Origin: Plasmopara viticola
Taxonomy: Eukaryota; Oomycota; Peronosporomycetes; Peronosporales; Peronosporaceae
Assembly: GCA_001695595.3 (NCBI GenBank)
Contig: MBPM02000017.1
Span: forward strand, 682,001 to 746,000
Direction of reading: 5' to 3'
DNA length: 64,000 nt
This document shows, piece after piece, positions 48,402 to 59,946 of this stretch. Below the pieces are notes generated by a model that saw nothing but the letters and a program-made list of their open reading frames with translations, searched no databases and was not told the origin of the DNA. A program made the translations under genes and the position numbers. Within the stretch, counting starts at the first letter, position 1. Each line of letters opens with the position of its first letter.

Positions 48402-48656
48402 TGTTGAGTTGTTGTGCGCAAGAGAAGGCAAAAAGTAAAGTGAATATATTTAGGTCCTTAGTTCGCTACCCTGTGCTACCTCTAAGCCTATCCTTCTAGA
48501 TCCTTCTAGAAGGTTCGTCGTGACGTCATCTAATGACGTCATCATCATACCACTACCCAACCGGTATTTGCCGTAATCTCTTTAAACCTATCCTTCTAGA
48601 TCCTTCTAGAAGGTTTGTCGTGACGTCACATCAACAGCGGCGTCATATTAATAACA
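48402..48656 (-). repeat. Copia element 2, 3' LTR (left)
   Basis: 255 bp, TGTTGAGTTG to AATAACA. It has two internal copies of a block built on CCTTCTAGATCCTTCTAGAAGG followed by a CRE-like TGACGTCA. Three TGACGTCA sites lie at 48521, 48534 and 48621. TGACGTCA is the binding palindrome of ATF/CREB-type bZIP factors, so these may be stress-responsive enhancer sites. Confidence 0.93.
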
Positions 48657-48669
48657 CTCCCACTCGCCG

Positions 48670-51600
48670 CTAGTGCTGTTCGCGCTTTGGTCCAATACCA
48701 CTATCCTGCAGCAGGTACTTGAGTCGCTTTGTGCCTAGAGACTTAGTCAGCATGTCTCCTTTTTGGTCCAACGTTGAGATGGACTTGACCACGATTATGT
48801 CCCGTGCCACGGCCTCCCGGATGAAGTGGTGCCGAATGTCGACATGCTTGGTCCTGGCATTGTAACCAGCGTTGCTAGCAAGTCCTATTGCGCCTTGATT
48901 ATCTTCTTAAACCAAAGTAGCTGCCACTTGCTGATGACCGAGATCCTTGAGAATCGCACGGACCCACAGTACTTCTTGAGTGCATAGGCTTAAAGCCATA
49001 TACTCTGCCTCTGCTGAGCTTAGCGCCACTGTCCGCTGGTATTTCGACTTGAAAACCACTGGTGTGCCCCCGATCATGACCATGAGTCCTGACACCGAAT
49101 GCCGATCATCAATATTACTGCCCCAGTCCGCATCTGTGTACGCTGTAGCTTAAACCTCGTTGGCGCTGCCGTCGTAGGTGATCCCAAACTCCCTCGTTGT
49201 CTTGAGAAAACGAAGTACGCGAATTGCGGCCTTCCAATGCTGCTGACCCGGGTTCTCCAAGAAACGCGATAGCTGTGTTACCACATACGCGATATTAGGA
49301 CGCGTACCTGTCGTGATGTACAGCAAACATCCGATTAGGGACCTGTACGGCTTCGACTGCATCTCTGCTTTCTCAACGTCCGTCGTTGGGGATTGCATCT
49401 TTGACAACTTTAAACCCGCTTCTGATGGGTTAACCACTGCCTTCGCGTCTTGTTGGGTGAACCTGTTCACCACATCGTCAATGTACCGTGTCTGACAGAT
49501 CATGAGCGTGCTGCAGTTGCGATCATGGTCGATTTCTATTCCAAGAATAAACTTAGCCTCGCCCAATTCTTTTATCTAGAATGAATTCTTGAGTGCAGCT
49601 TTAACATCTTCAATCTCCTTGCTCGTCTTGGCAGCGATAATCATGTCGTCCACGTACAAGCAAACATAGACATAGTTGCCGTTCTTGCCCTTGACGTTGA
49701 CGCACTGATCTGCTCCGCTGCTCCGAAAGCCCATTTGTAGGAAGGCAACACGAATCGTATTGTTCCATGCATTCGAAGCCCGTAAATTGCCTTATCCAGC
49801 TTGCACACCATGTTTTCAGCATTGGCGATACCGTAAGGCACTTCCATGTAAACCTCTTCCTTAAGATCACTGTTCAGGAATGCTGTGTCGACATCCAGTT
49901 GCTCTGTCATGTATCCCATCGTAACCACCACCGACAACACAAATCTGATAGAGTTTATGTTCGCTACCGGCGAGTATGTTTCAAAGAAGTCAACACCAAA
50001 TTTCTGCTTGAAGCCTTTGGCGACGAGTCGAGCTTTGAAGCGCACCACTTGTCCCAATTCGTTGCGCTTCTTCGCAAAGACCCATCGGCATCCGATTTCC
50101 CGAATGCTCTCCTTCTTCGGCACAAGTGTCCATGAGCCGTTCTCTTCATGAGCCTTGAGCTCTGTGTTTATTGCCTTCTGCCAGGCATGAGCGTCGTCGC
50201 TATTCATCGCTTGCCGATATGTTGTTGGAGCGTCGTCCGCCTCGCCAACACTAGCAGCATAAGCTAACACAGCTTCAGCAATTAGTCCTTCATCATCGAT
50301 CCTGGCCCGCTTGGCACTTGGTGGATTGTCACTTTCTTCCACCTTCTGCTCTTCATTACTTAAGCCATCTGTAAGAAGAAAGACAGGCTCTCGCGAACGT
50401 CTTGTCCGTCCTGGCTCCGCCTGAAAAACAATACGATCTTCACCGTAAGCTTGCGGAGGAGGGTGATAAGGGGCCAGATTCAAGATCTGTGGGTCCGGAC
50501 TAGGAGGTTGAGGAAGTTGTGGCATCTGGTACAGCTCCACTTCACGCTCTGGCCCAACCTCATCCATTTCCACGTCGGGAGCATGATCCTCGACACCTTC
50601 CATTGGTTTTTCTGTAGAAGGCTGTCGTGTGTCCTTATCCTGGATATGTGCACCATTCTCGTCCTTGGTAACGAAGGTAATTGTCTCAGCTTGTGGTAGG
50701 TCCGTAGTTTATATTCCACCCACTTTGTGCTCGTCAAGTCGAACAGATCGTACCACCTTGAGCTTGGAATTCTCCAAATCAAACACACGATACCCTTCCG
50801 CACTCTCTGCATACCCAAGAAACAAACATCGAAAACTCTTGGGATCGAGCTTTGTCCTCTTCATTGACGTGAACGAAACCTTGGGAACCAAATACTCGTA
50901 GATGCCCCAGCCCCGGCTTCTGCTTGAACGCCAATTCATACGGCGTATTCCTCGAGTTCGCCGTGTTCGTTGAGCGATTAATCAAGTATACCGCTGTACT
51001 TACTGCTTCTGCCCACCATTCAGTAGGGACCCCCTTGTAATGCACCATGCTTCGCGCCTTTTCCATTATTGTGCGGTTCATTCGCCTAGCGACACCGTTC
51101 TGTTGCGGGCTGTAAGGCACTGTGCGTAGATGCATAACTCCATTCCTGGCACAGATTCTGGCAACTTTCTTGTTCACAAACTCCGTCCCGTTGTCCGATC
51201 GCAGACACTTCAAGCGTTGTCCCGTAGAACACTTTGAACTCGATCAGCTTACTTGCCACCTCACTCTTGTTCTATATGAAGAACGCTACCACAATCCGCG
51301 AGAAATCATATACAAAAGTAAGCACATATCGCGCACCACCCTTCGAGACCATTTTCATTGGTCCCATCACGTCCGTGTGCACGAGCTCCAGGACACGTGA
51401 TGTCTTGATAAGCGACCGTGACGGGAATGAACCAACCGTCTGTTTACCCTTTAGGCATCCCTTACACAGCTTTTCAATGCCCTGCCTTACTGCCGGCACA
51501 CCACTTGTCGCAAGCTGTGTCTTCACCATGCCGCTCATCCCGGGATGTCCCAAGCGAGCATGCCAAAGCTCCCATTCCGTATCAACCCCTGCGTACTTCA

Positions 51601-52726
51601 CTAATCGAGCCTCTCCTTGCTCGCAGTCCAGGATGTACGCCTTGCCGACTTTCTTGCCCTTAGCAATCGCTCGTTACGTACTCCGAATGATACGGGAGGA
51701 GCTCTCAAACTCCACCTTTATACCACGCTCAGCTAGCTTGTCAACCGACAAAAGGCGTCTGTCGAGTCCTGGAATGTGTAGGACTTCGACCATCTTGATA
51801 TGCAACCCGTCCAATCCAGTTAGCCTGACCATACCCTTGCCAGTCACCCGCAGCCTCTTGCCGTCCGCAATGGTGACCTCTGGACAAGCGTCCAATGCCT
51901 CGCAATCACTCCGATGAGGTGTCATGTGCGAGGTAGCCCCGCTGTCGATAAGCCAGTCGTCACAGTGCTGCTCACCAGCGGCAAAAACAACATCATCAAC
52001 CTCGAAGCCGTTCTTCTTCTGACAATTCCGCTTCAAATGTCCGACTTGGCCACACTTAAAACACTTGCCCGTGAATCCACCTCCGTTCTTCCGCAAACTG
52101 TTCCCTTTACTGCCATTGCCTTGGCCTCCCTTGAAACGTCCTGCATTCACCTTGAACGCGCGCTCCGTAGACTCTTTCTTTTCAAGTCGCTCGTACTCTT
52201 CCAGAAGCTTCTCTTTTACCTCGATCAAAGACACGTCCTTGGAGTTCTCCACAATCGACGAGAGAATTTCGTATTCCTCTGCGAGACTGCTCAAAAGAAT
52301 CACTAGTTGACGAGCATCGTCAAGTGGTTCTCTCAACGTCTGCAGCCCCACGATCAGCTCATCGAAGCTGTCCAGGTGCTTCGACATCGCCACCCCATCA
52401 GCCATTTTGACTTCGTGGAGGCGACTGGTCATCGACACACGATTGTGCATCGTCGAGCGGTTGTAGAAGTCGCGCAGCGTATTCCACGCCATGATTGCCG
52501 TCGTGGCCGTCCGAATCTTCGTATGATGCTCAATTGCCACTCCCTGGGCGATAAGCCCAAGTGCCTTCATGTCGTTGAGCACCCACGTATCGGTCCTCTC
52601 CGCCTCAGGCTTGACCACTTGCACGTGCGCTAGCAGACCCTTCCTAGCCAGCGTCATGCGCATGGCAAACTCCCAGTGGAAGTAGTTTCCACCACCCAGG
52701 AGGACTTCACTTCTAGTCGTCGGCAT
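48670..52726 (-). pseudogene. Copia gag-pol polyprotein, disrupted (element 2)
   Basis: Gag and protease form one open frame from the ATG at 52726 to 51674. It contains the gag core (FHWEFAMRMTLARKGL), a complete zinc knuckle CFKCGQVGHLKRNC and the protease site DSGATSHM. A GAG-pre-integrase zinc region follows (LWHARLGHPGMSG, CKGCLKGKQ) with HTDVMGPM, the first integrase Asp (51272-51601). The integrase core (50779-51213) has LRSDNGTE, but the catalytic Glu is replaced (NGVARRMNR, where NGVAERMNR is usual). Reverse transcriptase (49641-50603) has GCRWVFAKK and LDVDTAFLNSDL, with a frameshift near 49770 before the YVDDM motif. RNase H has a stop near 49150, followed by SSAEAEYMAL and KHVDIRHHF. 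The pol end is the TAG at 48670-48672. It is therefore non-autonomous. Confidence 0.93.
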
Positions 52727-52760
52727 TGGGGTGGAGGGGAGGTTTGGCGAGAGTCTTGTG

Positions 52761-52772
52761 CGGCTGTTAACC
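52761..52772 (-). other. Primer-binding site, candidate Asn tRNA anticodon arm
   Basis: Directly after the LTR the minus strand reads GGTTAACAGCCG. Its complement CGGCTGTTAACC equals the anticodon stem-loop of Asn-GTT tRNA as known in other eukaryotes. This suggests half-tRNA priming with a tRNA other than the initiator. Confidence 0.5.
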
Positions 52773-53025
52773 TGTTGAGTTGTTGTGCGCAGGAGAAGGC
52801 AAAAAGTAAAGTGAATACATTTAGGTCCTTAGTTCGCTACCCTGTGTTATCTCTAAGCCTATCCTTCTAGATCCTTCTAGAAGGTTCGTCGTGACGTCAC
52901 CTAATGACGTCATCATCATACCACTACCCAACCGGTATTTGCCGTTCTCTCTAAACCTATCCTTCTAGATCCTTCTAGAAGGTTCGTCGTGACGTCACAT
53001 CAACAGCGGCGACATATTAATAACA
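52773..53025 (-). repeat. Copia element 2, 5' LTR (right)
   Basis: 253 bp, TGTTGAGTTG to AATAACA, with TGACGTCA at 52892, 52905 and 52990 and the same internal TTCTAGA palindrome blocks. As the 5' LTR it would hold the element's promoter. Confidence 0.93.
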
Positions 53026-53314
53026 CGTCTTAGAAATCAAATGCGCAATATAGTTGCTAACAAGGGGCGATAATGCTTTTGAGCGAGGGCTGCTTAGTCA
53101 CCGGATATTAGTAATCAATCCAAAGAGTAACTACAAGCTGCGCTCATCACTCAAGACCAAATATCAGAATAAATGCGTAAAATCTGGTCTTGTATCTGGA
53201 TGCTGTCAGCTTTCAGACACACGCTCCGATCATAAGATTTTTGAAAGGGATAAACGGCCCTGATCTAAAAATTTAAATGAATTTTATAGCACATATGTGT
53301 TGTCTGGACTGTCT

Positions 53315-53590
53315 ATTGCTCACTTCGACCAGATATAGTTAACCATATGATCTCATTTTTTCCTGTACTCATCTGTGCAGGATGCTGCACTTAAACCAAA
53401 ATACCAAGTAGCATTTGTAGTACTTTCTGTGGCGCGAAAATCTCTGGCAATATATCAGAAATGAACACAACTATCTTCCCACAACTACCAGACGCGCATG
53501 TCTGTGCGATTTAATTAAATTGTTGGCCTTAGTGAGAAGCTTCATTTGCATCCCTCCCTGCTGTGACGCGCCACGGCGTTTAGACTCTAG
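53315..53590 (+). repeat. Dispersed repeat fragment of unknown class
   Basis: Same block order as 40465-40625 (CACTTCGACC, TCCTGTACTC, GGATGCTGCACT, CATCCCTCCCTGCTG, CGCCACGGCGTTTA), but with extra sequence between blocks that resembles 16740-16860. Confidence 0.45.
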
Positions 53591-56500
53591 TATAATACTT
53601 AATTTTTACGGGCTCCTGCATAACGGCTCTCGGTATCAAGCTTATTATAGGATAAAAGGCTGTCCACGCGCGATGCTGCCCCTGCTCGCTAATTGAACAC
53701 CGCCACTTGATTTATGACTCCGTTTCATCGTGCTCGACGAAAATTCCTTGCAGCTGAAAGAAATGCGGACGCAAGTACAGCAGATGATAAATTGTTATTA
53801 TGTATTAATGGTAGAATCTAGGTAATGTCCTCCACCTCGTAAAAAATTAGCCATTACACCAGCTTCTGTCAATCTTGGCGATCAGAGCAGTCGCTATACA
53901 GTAACTCTTATTCAATGTAGTGTCTAGAGAGATGAAGAGTAAAATATCTAGAATTGCTTTAGGAACATGCCAAAAATCGAATTTGCAACGAGATCAAATA
54001 ACGTCTTAATCGATTCATCCTTTCGTTGTCAAAGTCAATTACCCAGTCGCGTCGCTGAGTAGTAAATATAGCCTAGAAAGAAGGACGCAACCTTGATGTC
54101 CTTCAAGTCCATCGTGGTGAGACGCTACTCAGGTTTCGTCAGAAACCTCTATGATCTAAAAAATGTCGTTAAAACAACATCACAGTTAAAAAATAAGAGG
54201 CAACTTTTAGCTGTGGCTGATCCGCTCTTAATAGCCGAATAGTCTCTTTTTTTTGTGCTAATGCAATAACGCTCGCCGCATTGTTCACGCCACTATCGTT
54301 TTATTTATCGGTACCATTGTGCATCTTTCTTGATTCCATTTGATTTTTTGAACGTGCTCCCTCTCGAAAGCGAATTTCGACATGGTGGGCGTTGCAAATC
54401 TGCCCATGCTGCTCCTTGGCTTATATGTGTACGCAGATCACTGGCAAACAAACAACCACTATTTCCAAGTATACATGACATTTATATCAGTTTTAGCCAG
54501 ACAGTGACGCAGGGCAACTATAAAAAAGTTCTTGCATAAAAATTGTCACGTGTTGTGTCTACTACCGAACAAAGGTTTTGAGCTCAAAAAGAAGCAACTT
54601 CCTGTCGCCTAATTATAAATTTGTGGACTTTGTCACACAAGGAGCGAGAATCAATTTTGTGATGAGCTGGAAGCGACGACAACAAAACATAACCCACACG
54701 ACATCCACGGAGCAATACTTGAGAGAGGAGACATAGTAGATACGCCCACGAAAATTAAAAAAGACGATGTAGAAGGATCACGTGATTCCAATGTGTGTCA
54801 AACTAGTTGGCATTACAATTTTATGTGCTACATATCAAGCGATCTTTTGGTGAATGATTACCTACGATAGACGAAAGTTTTAGGACGGTTACCCCGCTTG
54901 GGTTGCTGCAAAGCTAATCAAAGTATAGTATACTGGAGTGTAGAAGTCGTAATAGGTCTGAGGCATAAAGACTTATACTATTTCTTGAAGTCAAGGAAAA
55001 AGATAGCAATTTACGACTAGTGTTGGCTCAAGGAACAAACAGAGGAGAAATTCACATTTTTTATGCAGAACGCTGCAATAGCCCCATGACACTTGTGGTC
55101 ATTCCATACCTGAGCTCACTAATGATCTTAAATGTTAAAGCAGAACGCTTATTTTTATTTTATCATACAAGCCGAATTAAACACTTGCTTGGCTTGGAGG
55201 GGCTGCAACATTTGGTTGCACAGATATAACGCTACCCGCGTCTCAAGGCGTATTTTATTTTGAAAACTTTCTGTTGAAGCACCGTTCGCAAAATATAATG
55301 AAGGCATTTTTGTCTGGAAGGTCAACTCCTCAAGCGGATGCCCCACAAGCTTAAGCTTCTCACGCCACCTTCGAAAAAAAGATAGAAGTAGAATCTTTAG
55401 CTCTATACCAGTGAAATATATAAGTATAGCCTTGCTGCAGACAAAGCACAGACAAAAAATCTGGTCGTCTCTAAGCTCAGCAAGAGGTAGTCGAGGCGAA
55501 AATTTTTACCTAAGGTAAGCTAGAGTGTCAGCTAGCGTATTTTTCTCACCACTCACCAACGCATACCGTATGTATCCAAGCTTCCTCGCAGCTCTCTAAG
55601 GTAAAAAAAGTCTGGACACATTGTCTAAGAGCCAATAGATCTTATGGCCACAAGGATCAATATATCTTTTGGAGAGATTGAAAGCATCCGCTCTACAGAT
55701 GGAATGAGCACGAGTGCAGCCTGCTCAAAGACCAATTTAGGGTGATGGGGCTTGCAGTGCAAGGGTCTGTCGGGACGTTCGGCTTCATTAGGTTTCAGCC
55801 ACGCTGATGAGGTGGAGGTACTTCGCTTAGCTCCTTGGGCCTCTGTCGACCCCATATTGGTGAAGTTCCCGGTCAAAAAGGTGTCCCATTTGCCAGAGGC
55901 ATAAAAAACAGCAAGCGAGATGATCCACGGCCAATTATTCGTCTGGTATGCCGCAAGAAAGTGACAACATCCGAAGTGTGCGAAGTGGCTTACTGAAAAA
56001 GTATGTCTTGTCTCATAGAGATATTAATGGTCAATAAAGCTTACCCACGAAACGCTTTGTGTGGATCGTGCTTGCAATTTCAGCTTGGGTTAGAAAGAAT
56101 TAGTGATATACATCTACCTTGGTCGACTCCAGGGTAACGGGCAATTTAACTCTACATTTTGCTGTCACAAGAAGTTAGCCATATGACGAACTCTAAAAGC
56201 GAGCCAACGTTGTATCGTCACTGTTAGCTGAGCGAAAACACTGCACCTTCGTTCCAAAAGATTTGGTTTTTAGGTTTTTCGACTTTGCTTGCGTCAAAAA
56301 CTGCTAAACTATCGACCTAACTTCGAAGGTTGGCCTCATCCTGGGTGGCTTGGCTGGAGCGCCACAAACGCTGGGCTGATTGGAGATCTAAGACCCTGAT
56401 TGCCATCTACTTTGCTCGCAGCGAAGCTTTGACATTAGCGAACGCTTTTCATTAGGAATCAGATGTGCTATTGGCGTAGACACCACTCTGAGTTGAATAA

Positions 56501-59500
56501 TGTCCCTAGCTTCAAAGTGTAAGAAAATACGGTATTGATGCCAGAACGGATATTCGAAATGTGGTGCTCGTCAGACACAGCGTTTGCTGCATGTCATTAA
56601 TGACGAAACCCATTTAAGGTTAATACAGCCTGAGTGAATTCTACCCTCGCGCATTAAGTGGCACGTAAGCTGCTGCATATCGCTCAGGGAGAAAGCAGTT
56701 GCCCATGAGGGTTGGCTCTCAGCCAAAACATAAAGAGCAAGGCCACGTCAAAGCACGCGCTGCCCACTAAACAGCACTCGCCGTATACAGCATTTGCTGC
56801 ATGTCATGCAGTACTTATTCAGCTTTACTACTATCACGTGAACTGTGTTCCTGCTCGACGTCGTCGTTAGTATCAAGCTCAGCATCGTGTGAAGGGGAGA
56901 AGTAATCCGCTCTCCGAGAGCTCATAGGACGTTAAGGCCTCACTTTCAGAAAAAAACTGACGTCGTAAACGTTATTGTTAATGATGATTGGCGTCCTAAA
57001 ACCAGTTTCTCTCTTACCCGCTAGATTAAGAGAGGCTGGGGCCGTAAGTAGAGCTCATCTTGAGGCCCCTGAAGACTGCTTTTGAAGTTATTCAGGAGAA
57101 CATGACTTGTGGAATATATGCCGCAGGACAGTCAGCTACCAGTTCGACATTTGACAGATGCTTTTCTCAATAGAGCGTCAACGGATGCCCATATGCTTGC
57201 CCGGATCAAGAGACCTGCCCCCCCCTTCCGCATCAGCATAATTGGGACCTATTGAGACCAAATTTTTTAATTAGACTTGGCGCAACAAGCCGCGTCGTTT
57301 TAAACTTAAATTTAATTTGATGCAGCTATTTTGACGTCCTCAAAAGAGGCTGGATCGACAAAAATTACCTTCATTCGTGCGGAGTCTATCCATTTTTACG
57401 GCGCCTTCAATTCCTTTTAAGAACGATTTACTGACTCTTTTGGCCAGGAAAGCTTTCAGCTCTTGTCTTAAGTCTTCAAGCCTGAAGGGCTGCACGGAAA
57501 CATGACCGCACACAATACGCGTAGTTGCGCAGCGAAAAATGAAACGTTAGCTGACGGTTTAGCTCACCCTAGGTGGAAAATTTAACCCTATCTTCAAGGC
57601 GTTTTGACAAACACTCAGTGCTTTGTTTGCAACTAGGTAAACTCATGACCATACCGACCTCTATCACCCAGAGCCGTTGTATTTCTTCTTCTTTCTTCTT
57701 TTTGAAGGCACCGTGGAAGTTTGTCCTTTAAAGTTGTCGCGTTATGAGTTGGCTTTATCATTTAGTATGATTCGTTAAAGATACTCTGGCAGAGTGTTCA
57801 ATTATCAAAGAGTTCCTCGAGATGCGCGTTGGTCAAATGATAGACACAGTGGCCGCGTCAATTTTTATTGACTTTAGAATTGAGGAGTAGGTGGCTAGTG
57901 TCAGAATCCTGATGTATGGAGATGCCACACCGTAATCTTCGTGAAGTGCAAGAGAAAAGCCTCATCGGCTGAAAAAATTCCGAGTAGTGTGAAACAATAA
58001 TCTTTGTGCATGCCAAATCCTTAAACTTGTGATGCCATGCCAATGGGCTTCGTGATTTAATACTAACCAGATAATTGCGTCTGTTCAATTCCAGCGCGCA
58101 TCGACAAGTTACCTTGATTGAGGCCAAAACCAAGCGCATGAGCGCTACTCGGCTCAAAGAGCAAAGCAAACGTCACGCTATCTGTAATCCTCGTGGGAAG
58201 GCCTATGTCAGCGACAATATTGTCAAAGGCTCATTCGTTGGTCTTACCTGACAAACAGAATAGCAAACAGCATACCTTTGCCCGAAATTTTTCGACAAAA
58301 TTAAAGGCCATGGCAAAAATACCGCCTTAAAGCATTCGATTGAACGAAACTTGATCAGGATCGGCATCGAAGTGCGTAAATGTCTCAACTCACGCAGTGT
58401 TGTTCTTGGTTTAAGCGCTCGTTGTGATTTTCGGTATCGTAGGCTTTATACTCAACTCGTGAGCGGTGACAATATGCCTTTTATTTTAAGGTCCTCACCG
58501 GGGCTATATAAGTCGATTGCAAAACAGAAAAGGGCAATAAAGTGCTATCAGATCTAACAGGCAAAAAGTGTTTGTAGCTTAACTTTACACGAAGGATAGA
58601 GTATCAGAAGACTAAACTAAGGACTCTACACTTGGTAAATTCACCTGTAGTAAGTTTGAAAGCCGGGACAGTTTATCAGCCTCTTTGAGTTAATCAAATG
58701 AGCTCTCACTTTGCTTTAGCTTTAGGGATACTTCATGTAGTCAGCCCACTATAAGCTAAAAAGAATAAAGGAGTGGAGAAACTTCATCTATCAGCACAAA
58801 TGGTGGAAACAATTGCACAATACTTGGTGTGCCTGCTCAAGACGACGGGCCCGTTAGAAATTACAGAACAATAAAATTCATAATTTAGCGAGTTAGTGTT
58901 TACCAGCTCCGCAAATATTCTACTTCTTCAATTTTATCATGGTATCGCGCATTGCGACGCTTGCTTCAGACTTTGTCGTGCTTTCGAAAGCACGTAAGCG
59001 CAGGCAAACAGGCTTCAGAGCTTTCATTAATTGCCGCTTTGTGTCATGTCAGCGCAAAACCCAAAGACATTCTCTATGATGAGGGCAGGTCAGGCTCTTT
59101 GCAATTAGAAGTCGTCCGGACACAGACAAAAGTGGATCCGCGAACAATTCTCCACCCGCTTATTGGCAAACGCGTCAGCGGCAAGATTTGCAGCTCGCGT
59201 GGAAGTGAAAAAAATGCACGACAAACGATGTGGGTGCTCTATAAATGCAGGCACAACATATTTCAGTACAAAAAATCTTGTCGCCAATTTATATTCTCTC
59301 TTTCGATATTAGAGAAGATGCTGTTGCCCGGAGGTTGTAGTGCGCATTTAGCTTTTCTGAAATTTGGAGCTGTGCGAGTAAATTTCTTTGTTACCCCGAT
59401 TCTCGGCGCAATTGACGCATGTAGGATATTTCATGGGCATCAAATGTCCAAAGATACGACCGTATCTCGTTGATGAATATCACCAGTACATAATTAGCGA

Positions 59501-59742
59501 CAACTTAAGTCATGTGAACTGTCCCGTACCTTTGTTGACGAACTCTTCGCCAGCAATTCCGTCCGAAGCAGGTGAAGAATGCTGATCGCTGAAAAAAGAC
59601 TCTCTTTTCCCTTGATGCGACATCCCTTTTGTCTTTACCATGCGTTGTTATAGCTTTTATCTGTTCTTTGACAGGGAATTGTCAATGCCTTTTTAACATA
59701 AGACATGTTCCTCGTGTTTTAAAACATCCCGCTCACGGCGAC
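53591..59742. other. Six-kb stretch, no recognised gene
   Basis: No domain or family is recognised in any frame. Longer frames lack ATG starts. One on the plus strand at 58952-59473 (173 codons) begins at TTG and competes with an ATG frame opening at 58939 that ends after 47 codons. A minus-strand frame around 57350-57500 (LRQELKAFLAKRVSKSFLKG, continuing KMDRLRTNEG) reads like protein but soon hits stops. I suspect old transposon sequence. Confidence 0.3.
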
Positions 59743-59946
59743 ACCATATTGCTTTACTGACATAAAACGTTGCCTGCTCGATAAAATAGTATTATACGGC
59801 TGTACAAAATATATTGATCAGTGCTACTAAGCATGTGCTGCTTTACCATATTGCTTTACTGACATAAAACGTTGCCTGCTCGATAAAATAGTATTATACG
59901 GCTGTACAAAATATATTGATCAGTGCTACTAAGCATGTGCTGCTTT
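59743..59946 (+). repeat. Perfect 102-bp tandem duplication
   Basis: Units 59743-59844 and 59845-59946 are identical over all 102 bp (starting ACCATATTGC). Identity implies either a very recent event or an assembly artefact. Confidence 0.95.

Larger units (their letters stand above)
48402..53025 (-). mobile_element. Ty1/copia LTR retrotransposon, inactive (element 2)
   Basis: 4.6 kb element on the minus strand. LTRs lie at 48402-48656 and 52773-53025, with a perfect 5-bp target duplication CGTCT (48397-48401 and 53026-53030). The LTRs differ at only a handful of positions, fewer than in element 1, so this insertion is younger. The purine tract (GCGAGTGGGAG on the minus strand) matches element 1, but the LTR sequence, gag and primer-binding site differ. 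Confidence 0.96.

Noticed and set aside
51234..51917. 227-codon plus-strand frame
   Set aside because: Antisense to the protease and integrase part of copia element 2.
58952..59473. 173-codon plus-strand frame
   Set aside because: It starts at TTG, shows no domain or signal peptide, and overlaps another open frame that has an ATG. It is not called without transcript support.
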